Assembly (NCBI GenBank): GCA_964496575.1
Contig: CAZCAC010000169.1
Span: 1-16,479, forward strand
DNA: 16,479 nt
Source of the DNA: CAZCAC01 sp964496575
GTDB lineage: Bacteria > Planctomycetota > UBA1135 > GCA-002686595
Direction of reading: 5' to 3'
Positions 1 to 6,253 of the stretch are shown piece after piece. The notes under the pieces were generated by a model. It saw only the letters and a list, made by a program, of their open reading frames with translations, was not told where the DNA came from and did not search any database. The first letter of the stretch is position 1. Every line of letters starts with the position of its first letter. Made by a program: the position numbers and the translations under genes.

Positions 1-17
1 GGCCCCTTCGAGGGGCC
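1..17. repeat. Perfect GC-rich hairpin, possible terminator
   Basis: A 7-bp perfect inverted repeat (GGCCCCT / AGGGGCC) closes on a 3-base loop. On the plus strand it is followed by TTCCTC, a weak pyrimidine tract, so it could end a rightward gene lying just outside the window. It also sits about 220 bases beyond the stop of the leftward kinase gene and could help end that transcript. It touches the window edge, so its full extent is unknown. Confidence 0.4.
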
Positions 18-26
18 TTCCTCAAG

Positions 27-45
27 CCGCCCGCTATGCGGGCGG
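27..45. repeat. Perfect 8-bp inverted repeat with 3-base loop
   Basis: CCGCCCGC and GCGGGCGG flank the loop TAT, making a very stable hairpin 10 bases from the hairpin at 1-17. No T-tract follows on either strand, so a classical intrinsic terminator is not shown. Its place between the end of the leftward kinase gene and the window edge fits a transcript-end or mRNA-protecting structure. Confidence 0.4.
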
Positions 46-240
46 TACCTGACTGTACTCCCTATCCGGCCCGCGGGAGCGATTGGCCTGGAGCAAGCGC
101 GAGAAACTCGTTCCGGGGGGAACAACAGCCGGGATAGCGAGCCGGAGGCGCGGCCGAGGAGGGCAGTCTCGCAACAGAAGTCGCGGGAGCACCGCAGGTC
201 TGGGTATCAGCTGGAGGTCGGACCGCCCTCGGCCGGATCT
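46..240. other. Intergenic DNA, no gene recognised
   Basis: This 195-base stretch lies downstream of the minus-strand kinase gene. Both short frames that cross it have arginine/proline/serine-rich, low-complexity translations typical of non-coding frames in GC-rich DNA. I see no tRNA fold, repeat or recognisable regulatory site in it. Confidence 0.5.
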
Positions 241-2373
241 CTACCGAGGGTATACGACCCGGAACCCGATGGCCCTCACCGCGTCGCCGTAGTCGACTCT
301 CTCGGTCCGAGCCAACCCGACCCACCACGAGCGGGCAGGCGAGTCGCCCTTCTCTCGCCATTTCTTGTAGAAGAGCGATGCGCCGAGGCCGATCTCGTCC
401 TCGGTGATGTCCGAAACCAGCTCTCCCGAAAGCCGGTCATCGGGTCGCGGGAAACCCGAGGCGAACAGATCCCCGAGCTCCTCGGCCAGCGGCAGCCGGC
501 CCCCGACCCAGACCGCATAGGCCTGGGCCTGACTCCAGGTTCCCCAGAAGGGCTCGTCGGCGGAGCTCCCCGAATCCCGGGAAAACGAGTACCCCGTGGC
601 GCTGCAGAACTCGTCGTACTGAGCGAAGGTGATGATCTCGCTGAAGCAGAGCTCCGGCAGGGCCGGATCCTCGTGCAACCGCTCCCGGGGGATTCGCCTC
701 GGCGTGCGCTCGATCCGGGTGGGGAGAGGCCAATCGGATTCGATTATGAACTCGCGTTCCCACTCTCCCGGAATCGCCAACCGGTAGTAGCCCTTCGACA
801 GGGGAGTCGAGAGCTCGATCGGATGGAAGTCGCGATAGCCGCTCAGCAACCCCGTGCCACGGACGCCCTGCTCCAAGAGCCGTAGCTCCTGGTGATCGGA
901 GAGCTCCTCGGACAGAAGGAGGCGTCCTCGGTCCTGGAAGGGCTTGTTCCACTCCGCGCCGGGGCAGAGATCTTCGTCGAGCTGAAAGACCATCCTCCAC
1001 TCCGAGGCGGGGAAGGTCTCCGGTCGGGTCCGCTCCGCCTCGGCGGCGGCGGCGCCCAGCCGACGGGACCAGGATTCGGCGACGGCGTCGATCTCGGGCC
1101 GTGCCGAGCCGAACAGCAGCGGAGCGACTCGGCCCCCGTCGAACTGCTCCCCGCGGAGCCGCGCGACGATGAGGCTCAGCCCCGCCTCGTTGAGCTCGGT
1201 GGTCTGTTTCAGCCGCGGCAGCCGATCGTCGATGACGCGAACCTCGCTCAGGAGCTCGTTGCGCGCGGCGTGCACCGACTTCCCCCAGAGGGACATCCCC
1301 AGCAGCGCGGCCACCGCCACACCGGCGAGTCCCACCTGCGTCAGCCGACGGTTGCGGCGGTACCACAGCCGAGCGAGGTGGATCGAACCCCGACGCCCGA
1401 TGGAGATCGGCCGGTCGGCCAGCACGTCGCGCAGGTCGCTCACCACCTCGCTCATCTCCTGGTAGCGATCGCGCGGGTCGGGCTCCAGGCAGTGCAGGAG
1501 GATCCGTTGCACCGGCTCCGGTATCTCCGGCGAGCAGCGACGGGGAGCGGGCGGCCGTGCCTCGCGCACCGCGTCGAGGGTGCGTGTGCGCGTGTCGCGC
1601 AGGAAGGGGTTCTGGAGGGTGAGCAGCTCGTAGGCGAGCACGCCGAAGGAGAACTGATCGGAGCGGGGATCGGCCCCCGTCTCACCGAGCTCGATCTGCT
1701 CCGGCGCGATGTAGGCGGGGGAGCCGACCAGGTTCTGGGTGATGTCGAGCGCGAACCCGCCCGGAACGTGAGCGAGACCGAAGTCGATCAGGCGCGGGTA
1801 GGGATCGTCCCTGGCGAAGAGCACGTTGCCCGGCTTGACGTCGCGGTGCAGGACGCCGCGCTCGTGGCAGTAGGCGAGCCCCTCGGCGATGTGGAGCAGG
1901 CACAGCAAGCGATCCTTGAACAGCGTGAGGTGGCTCGCCTCTCCGGCGCGCAGCACCTCGATTTCGTCCTGTAGCGAACCGCCGTCGAGCACCTCCATCA
2001 CCAGCCGGTCGAAACCGACCTCGAAGACCTTGACCACCGCACGGTGATCGAGGCGGGCGATCGAGCGCGCCTCGTTCTGCGCCCAGTTGTCGCGCTCGAT
2101 CACCTTGATGGCGACGTTCCGCCGCAGCTCCGGATCCCAGCCGAGCCAGACGCGCCCGAGCCCGCCCGAGCCGAGGTGGCCGAGGATCTCGAAGCGCCCG
2201 AGCTGCTTCGGCCGGTCGGGGGTGCGCCAGCGCTGGCCCACGCCGCGCAGCGCCTTGTGGAGGTTCACCGCTTCCAGGATCTCCTCACCTCCCCCTTCGA
2301 GGTAGGCGTCGTAGTCGACTTCATCCTCGTCGAGGGTCGCGTCCCAGAAGCTCTCCACCCGTGGGTCGGACAT
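241..2373 (-). CDS. Membrane-anchored Ser/Thr protein kinase with degenerate FGE-like C-terminal domain
   Basis: Hanks-type kinase of 710 residues. Visible motifs are the glycine loop GSGGLG (68-73), catalytic Lys90 in VAIK, an alpha-C Glu near 101, HRDVKPGN with Asp178, DFG at 197-199 and APE at 223-225, so the kinase domain (about 60-320) looks active. A single membrane helix lies at about 346-363, placing the kinase in the cytoplasm and residues 365-710 outside. The outer part contains a segment like those preceding FGE domains in related kinases (about 515-550) and then an FGE/sulfatase-modifying-factor-like fold (about 575-710): WSQAQAYAVWVGGRLPLAEE matches the usual 'W..A.AYC.W.G.RLP.E.E', and it ends in GFRVVYPR. 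I see no active-site cysteine pair, so it is probably a binding or sensing domain. The ATG start has GGGGAG eight bases upstream. Expected to phosphorylate Ser/Thr in response to an extracytoplasmic signal; the substrate is unknown. Confidence 0.93.
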   Translation of the reverse strand: MSDPRVESFWDATLDEDEVDYDAYLEGGGEEILEAVNLHKALRGVGQRWRTPDRPKQLGRFEILGHLGSGGLGRVWLGWDPELRRNVAIKVIERDNWAQNEARSIARLDHRAVVKVFEVGFDRLVMEVLDGGSLQDEIEVLRAGEASHLTLFKDRLLCLLHIAEGLAYCHERGVLHRDVKPGNVLFARDDPYPRLIDFGLAHVPGGFALDITQNLVGSPAYIAPEQIELGETGADPRSDQFSFGVLAYELLTLQNPFLRDTRTRTLDAVREARPPAPRRCSPEIPEPVQRILLHCLEPDPRDRYQEMSEVVSDLRDVLADRPISIGRRGSIHLARLWYRRNRRLTQVGLAGVAVAALLGMSLWGKSVHAARNELLSEVRVIDDRLPRLKQTTELNEAGLSLIVARLRGEQFDGGRVAPLLFGSARPEIDAVAESWSRRLGAAAAEAERTRPETFPASEWRMVFQLDEDLCPGAEWNKPFQDRGRLLLSEELSDHQELRLLEQGVRGTGLLSGYRDFHPIELSTPLSKGYYRLAIPGEWEREFIIESDWPLPTRIERTPRRIPRERLHEDPALPELCFSEIITFAQYDEFCSATGYSFSRDSGSSADEPFWGTWSQAQAYAVWVGGRLPLAEELGDLFASGFPRPDDRLSGELVSDITEDEIGLGASLFYKKWREKGDSPARSWWVGLARTERVDYGDAVRAIGFRVVYPR

Positions 2374-2390
2374 CGGAATCTCCCCGCCCG

Positions 2391-2419
2391 ATCATAGCCT
2401 GTTTCGCCTCATCCGCCGA
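2391..2419 (-). promoter_or_regulatory. Possible promoter of the minus-strand kinase gene
   Basis: On the minus strand TATGAT (2391-2396) matches 5 of 6 bases of the -10 consensus. With a 17-base spacer the -35 position holds TCGGCG (2414-2419), 3 of 6 matches. A start about 7 bases downstream would give a short leader containing the GGGGAG ribosome site. This would allow the kinase to be transcribed separately from the transaminase gene. The -35 is weak and the call rests mainly on the -10. Confidence 0.33.
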
Positions 2420-2472
2420 GGTTCTGCGCGTTCAGGGGCTCACGGACCACCGTTTCGGGCCGGCACGCCCGC

Positions 2473-3324
2473 TCATGGCTTCCGGAGCGCCGCGACCTCG
2501 TCGCGAAAGGCCCGCTGCAGTGACCGGGTGACGGGGCCGGGCTCGCCTCCGCCGACCTCCCGGCCATCGACGCGGACGACCGGGGTGACCTCCGCGGTGG
2601 TGCTGAAGACCATCAGCTCGGTCGCGTCCCTCAGCGCCTCCTCGGGGACCGGCGTCTCCACGACCCGGATGCCGAGCTGGCGACACAGCGCCAGGACGAA
2701 GCCGCGGGTGATCCCGGGAAGGACCCGGGTGTCGAGGGGGTGGGTGAAGAGCTCCCCGCGGAGGACCGCAGCGACGTTGGTGTGCGCACCCTCGGTCACC
2801 ACACCGTCGCGGATGAAGATCACCTCGCTCGCTCCCCGCTCGCGGGCCTCCTGACTGGCCAGCACGTTGGGCAGGAGCGCGATGCTCTTGATGTCACAGC
2901 GAGCCCAGCGCAGGTCGGGGGCCAGGATCACCTCGATCCCCTCCTCCTGCTCCTCGAGCGGAATCGGAAACGGCGAGGTGTTGATGAAGAGCGTCGGAGT
3001 CGTCCCGGCGTCGGGGAAGGCGTGTCGGCGCGGCGCGACGCCGCGCGTCACCTGGATGTAGATCAGGCCGTCGATCGCCTCGTGGCCGTTCTCCACCAAG
3101 AGGGTCCGGGCCACGTCCTCGATCGGTCCGAGGTCGGGGACCTCGATCCGCAGCTCGCCGAGGCTGCGCCGCAACCGGGCGAGGTGCGCGTCCTTCTCGA
3201 ACAGCTCACCCTCGTAGGTGCGGATCACCTCGTAGACGCCGTCGGCGAGAAGGAAGCCACGATCGTCGGGTGAGATGCGGGCTTCCTCCGCCGGGACGAT
3301 GGAGCCGTCGAGATAGACCTTCAT
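2473..3324 (-). CDS. dat: D-amino acid transaminase (D-alanine aminotransferase)
   Basis: PLP-dependent class IV aminotransferase, 283 residues, the usual length for Bacillus-type D-alanine transaminases. It interconverts D-alanine and 2-oxoglutarate with pyruvate and D-glutamate, supplying D-glutamate for peptidoglycan. Recognisable features are DRGFLLADGVYEV with Tyr31, the RRH motif at 99-101, the PLP lysine Lys146 in RCDIKSIALLPNVLA-like context, Glu178 in VVTEGAHTN, THPLDTRVLPGITR, and the C-terminal EVTPVVRVDG. These match D-specific enzymes better than branched-chain aminotransferases or aminodeoxychorismate lyases. A longer frame begins at 3408 but overlaps the upstream gene; the ATG at 3324 starts right at the conserved family N-terminus (MKVYLDG). 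No good Shine-Dalgarno is visible, which fits translation coupled to the SEC-C gene 35 bases upstream. Confidence 0.93.
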   Translation of the reverse strand: MKVYLDGSIVPAEEARISPDDRGFLLADGVYEVIRTYEGELFEKDAHLARLRRSLGELRIEVPDLGPIEDVARTLLVENGHEAIDGLIYIQVTRGVAPRRHAFPDAGTTPTLFINTSPFPIPLEEQEEGIEVILAPDLRWARCDIKSIALLPNVLASQEARERGASEVIFIRDGVVTEGAHTNVAAVLRGELFTHPLDTRVLPGITRGFVLALCRQLGIRVVETPVPEEALRDATELMVFSTTAEVTPVVRVDGREVGGGEPGPVTRSLQRAFRDEVAALRKP

Positions 3325-3359
3325 GCGCGTGGAATCGAGATCACTGCGAGCTCCAGGGG

Positions 3360-3845
3360 TCAGCTGCCCTTTCCGTGACACTTCTTGTACTTCTTTCCGC
3401 TGCCGCACGAGCAGGGGTCGTTGCGGCCGAGCTTCCGGGCCTTGTGGACCACGGGCTGCTGTCCGGCCCTCCGCTGAACGTGTTCGCCGGTGCGCACGGC
3501 CTCGAGGAACTCTGGGAGGGCGGCCTCGAGGCTCCTCTCGAGCTCGAAGGCGTGGGAGACCACGGCCACCTCCCGCAGGTGCTGGAAGTAGGCCTCGAGC
3601 ACCGCGGGCACGTGCTCCGCCCGCGGATCCCGGGGGGCCATCCGCGCGGGCAGGAGCTGCGCCAGGGCGTGTTGCAGGCCGTCCCCGTCCAGCCGGGCGG
3701 GCTCGGTGCCCAGCTCGTCGTAGCAGACCGAGAGGAAGCTCTCGACGATCTCGCGGAGCTGGCCCGCCTCGACCGACTCGAGCGCCTTCGCCCGGCTCGA
3801 GTCCAGGAACGAGGCGACTTCCAGGGTGACCCGCTTGGTGCTCAT
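3360..3845 (-). CDS. SEC-C motif (zinc-binding tail) protein
   Basis: Small protein of 161 residues with a mostly helical, charged body and a C-terminal SEC-C motif, NDPCSCGSGKKYKKCHG, within the last 20 residues. SEC-C motifs bind zinc through the Cys/His set and occur at the C-terminus of SecA, where they contact SecB and ribosomes, and on many small proteins of unknown function. The body (residues 1-140) has no domain I recognise. The frame is open up to 3950, but I prefer the ATG at 3845 because the upstream codons encode intergenic-looking sequence and a TAGACT box lies exactly seven bases before this ATG. It is 35 bases upstream of dat and probably shares its transcript. No specific role is claimed. 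Confidence 0.8.
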   Translation of the reverse strand: MSTKRVTLEVASFLDSSRAKALESVEAGQLREIVESFLSVCYDELGTEPARLDGDGLQHALAQLLPARMAPRDPRAEHVPAVLEAYFQHLREVAVVSHAFELERSLEAALPEFLEAVRTGEHVQRRAGQQPVVHKARKLGRNDPCSCGSGKKYKKCHGKGS

Positions 3846-3852
3846 GAGCGCC

Positions 3853-3882
3853 AGTCTAGCCGGGCCCGAGGTCGCTTGCGAA
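3853..3882 (-). promoter_or_regulatory. Possible promoter for the SEC-C/dat unit, leaderless-type spacing
   Basis: Minus-strand TAGACT (3853-3858) lies seven bases before the ATG at 3845, the spacing that would put the transcript start on or next to the start codon. A TTCGCA hexamer (3877-3882) sits 18 bases upstream and matches 4 of 6 bases of the -35 consensus. The weak ribosome-binding site of the gene fits a leaderless message. It lies in the 181-base gap shared with the divergent secernin-like gene. Confidence 0.33.
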
Positions 3883-4026
3883 CTCGTGCCCGGCGCCAGG
3901 ATCCGGTGCTGCGCGCGGCGCTCCTCCGGAAAGGAGGCGCGAGGTGCCACGTATTCCCCGACGAGCGAGGGAGCGCTGACCGCTCCCCGAGAACCGGGAA
4001 TCCCTCACCTCGAAGGAACGAGCTTC

Positions 4027-6057
4027 ATGCACACCGCCCGACCGCTCTCCCTGGCGCTGGTCCTCTCCATCTCCACCATCACGGCCGCCCAGGAGGAACG
4101 GGACCCGGTCCTTCACGGCGTTCTCGGTGATCTGCGCCCGGAAGCGGTGTTGCCCTGCGACACCTGGGTCGCTCTGCCCGACGCGACGGCGCAGCGGGTC
4201 ACCATGCTGGGCAAGAACAGCGACCGTCCGCTCTACGACAGCCAGCCGCTGGTCTTCCACCAGCGGACGAAGTGGCCGGTGGGCGCGCGCATCGAGCTCG
4301 GTCGCGTGACGATCCCACAGGTGACCGAGACCTGGGCGACCCTCGGCTCGAGCCCGTACTGGTGCTGGGGTTACGAGGAGGGGATCAACGAGCACGGCGT
4401 GGCGATCGGGAACGAAGGAGTCTGGACCAGGGACCTCGCGCGAGGTCTCGGGGCTCACGCGGCCGGGATGAGCCCGGAGCTCGGGCCGACGGGGATGGAC
4501 CTCCTGCGACTGGCGCTCGAGCGCGCGAGGACCGCGGCGGAGGCGGTCGAGGTGATCGGCCGGCTGCTCCAGCAGCACGGTCAGTTCGGGTCGGGGCTGC
4601 CGGCGATGCCGACCGAGGCGGGCGCCTACGACAACTCCTTCATCATCGCCGACCCGACGGAGGCCTGGGTGCTGGAGACGACCGGTCGTCGCTGGATCGC
4701 GCGGCGCGTCGCGCGGGGAACGACCTCGATCTCGAACGCGTTGAGTCTGGGGACGGAGTGGGACCGGGCGTCGGAGGACCTCGTCGCGCACGCGGTCGAG
4801 GAGGGGTGGTGGCCCGCCGAGCGGGGGGACGAATTCGACTTTCGCGAGGCCTACGTCTCCGAGCCGGCGAGCTCGGGGATGGTGGCCCGCGCGCAGGTCC
4901 GGGCGGATTGCTCGGCAGCCTTGCTCGAGGAGCGGCGGGGGAAGATCGACCTCGACTGGATGAAGCGCATCGCGCGCGACCGCTCCACCGATCCGAGCCT
5001 CGATCTCGACCAGACGGCGAGCTCCTGCGTCGCGGTTCTCCCCGCGGGAGAGTCGGCGTTGCCCGTCTTCTGGTGGACTCCGGCGACCCCGAGCAACGGC
5101 TGCTTCGTGCCGTTCTTCGTGCACGGCAGCGAGCTGCCGGAGATCGTCGGCAGGACGGGCCCGCACGGGAAGACGGTCGAGCCGCCGGAAGGTGCGGTGC
5201 CGGACAGCTCCTCGCCGGACTCCTACTGGTGGCTCTTCCGCGATCTCTGTGACCAGGTGCGCCTCGCCTACGAGGAGCGCAATCCGACCGTGAGGGCCGA
5301 GCTCGACCCGCTGGAGGAAGAGTTCGCCCGCGGGCTTCCCGCCCTGGTCGAGCAGGTGACCGCGCTGCGCGAGAGGGGCGACCATCGGGCCGCGTCCCGG
5401 CTGCTGGACGAGTACACGGCGAAGTGCGTGGAGTCCTCGACGGCCAGGGTGCGGAAGCTCCTGGAGCGCTTCGGGTCGGAAGTCCTGGACGTCGCCGAGG
5501 AGTTTCGCCCCTTCGTCGGCGAGTACCTCTCGACGATCAACGACCACGTGGTCCAGGTGCTCGAGCAGAACGAGCACCTCGCGGTCTCGCTTCCCGGTCA
5601 GGGGATCTTCGAGCTGGGTGAGCCCGACGAGACCGGGCGGCGTCCTTTCCTGCTCACCGATCAGGTCGGCGTGTCCTTCGAGCACGACCAGGCGGGCGCC
5701 GTGATCGGGATGCGCGTCCACCAGGCCGGCCTCGCCTTCGAGCTGGTGCGCCGCGGGGCGGTGATCCCAGCCGAGCTGGAGCTCGCCAAGCTGGAGGAGT
5801 ACCTCGGCGAGTACCGGGCGGAGGGCTCGGAGCGTGGCGTGAAGCTGTTCGTACAGAACAACCGCCTGGCCATCGACTGGCCGGAGCGACAGATGATCTT
5901 CGAGCTGCACCCTCCCGACGAGGCGGGGATCTGGCGCTTCCGGCTGGGAGACACCTCGGCGGTTCGTTTCGATCGGGCGAAGGACGGTTCGATCGAGTCG
6001 ATGACGTACCTGCGTGACGGACAGGTGGCCGAGGTGCTGCAGTGGGGCGGGGGCTGA
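4027..6057 (+). CDS. Exported secernin-like (peptidase family C69) Ntn-hydrolase with tandem C-terminal domains
   Basis: 676-residue protein. Residues 1-21 form a signal peptide ending ...TAA-Q. The next part closely follows secernins and the dipeptidase C69 family: Cys44 in LPCDTWVALPDAT, GKNSDRP (62-68), WGYEEGINEHGVAIGNE (114-130), GMDLLRLALERA, and AWVLETTGRRW. Family knowledge says the Cys becomes the N-terminal nucleophile after removal of a propeptide; here about 20 residues lie between the signal cleavage site and Cys44. Peptide or amide-bond hydrolysis outside the cytoplasm is the likely activity. After the catalytic region comes a helical linker (about 420-490) and two similar beta-rich domains at about 491-585 and 588-672, each opening with 'F.GEY' or 'YLGEY', resembling the DUF3471/lipocalin-like tails of beta-lactamase-family proteins. 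The ATG at 4027 is preceded by AAGGA with nine-base spacing; the frame is open further upstream, but only this start gives the signal peptide. Confidence 0.88.
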   Translation: MHTARPLSLALVLSISTITAAQEERDPVLHGVLGDLRPEAVLPCDTWVALPDATAQRVTMLGKNSDRPLYDSQPLVFHQRTKWPVGARIELGRVTIPQVTETWATLGSSPYWCWGYEEGINEHGVAIGNEGVWTRDLARGLGAHAAGMSPELGPTGMDLLRLALERARTAAEAVEVIGRLLQQHGQFGSGLPAMPTEAGAYDNSFIIADPTEAWVLETTGRRWIARRVARGTTSISNALSLGTEWDRASEDLVAHAVEEGWWPAERGDEFDFREAYVSEPASSGMVARAQVRADCSAALLEERRGKIDLDWMKRIARDRSTDPSLDLDQTASSCVAVLPAGESALPVFWWTPATPSNGCFVPFFVHGSELPEIVGRTGPHGKTVEPPEGAVPDSSSPDSYWWLFRDLCDQVRLAYEERNPTVRAELDPLEEEFARGLPALVEQVTALRERGDHRAASRLLDEYTAKCVESSTARVRKLLERFGSEVLDVAEEFRPFVGEYLSTINDHVVQVLEQNEHLAVSLPGQGIFELGEPDETGRRPFLLTDQVGVSFEHDQAGAVIGMRVHQAGLAFELVRRGAVIPAELELAKLEEYLGEYRAEGSERGVKLFVQNNRLAIDWPERQMIFELHPPDEAGIWRFRLGDTSAVRFDRAKDGSIESMTYLRDGQVAEVLQWGGG

Positions 6058-6134
6058 GCTCGCCCGGGAGGGGACGGGCGGAAAGCGGACTTCGAGGGCG
6101 GCAGGTGGGCAGGACAAATGCCCGATCACCGGTC

Positions 6135-6158
6135 ACCTCGACCGATGAGGTCCGTTTT
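6135..6158 (+). terminator. Weak possible terminator after the secernin-like gene
   Basis: ACCTC (6135-6139) and GAGGT (6147-6151) form a 5-bp stem with a 7-base loop, followed after CCG by TTTT. It lies 78 bases after the secernin-like stop codon. The stem is short and the T run is interrupted, so this is a weak call. Confidence 0.2.
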
Positions 6159-6187
6159 CCGGAGAGAGGCTGGCGCTCTCTCTTCGG
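6159..6187 (+). repeat. Imperfect 10-bp hairpin upstream of the secreted-protein gene
   Basis: CCGGAGAGAG pairs with CTCTCTC-tt-CGG: a perfect 7-bp core (6162-6168 with 6176-6182) plus three outer pairs across a two-base bulge, with a 7-base loop. It lies 66 bases before the ATG of the secreted protein, so it could be part of that gene's leader or the end of the secernin-like transcript. Confidence 0.4.
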
Positions 6188-6253
6188 AGACGAGCTCCGC
6201 GATCTCGCCCTCGCTTCCCCTCCCCAGCCGCCGCGCGGTACGAGAAACCAAGC

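Noticed and set aside
892..1974. 360-codon plus-strand frame within the left kinase gene
   Set aside because: Antisense to conserved kinase motifs and with no domain of its own.
3916..3940. Bulged CCTCC-GGAAA-GGAGG hairpin in the divergent gap before the secernin-like gene
   Set aside because: Only a 5-bp perfect core plus three pairs across a bulge; not beyond chance in GC-rich DNA and no positional link to a start site.
6107..6123. GGGCA/TGCCC inverted repeat after the secernin-like gene
   Set aside because: A 5-bp stem with a 7-base loop and no following T-tract; too weak to name.
3856..6129. 757-codon open frame on the minus strand
   Set aside because: A mirror of the secernin-like gene with Arg/Leu/Pro-rich translation and no domain signal.
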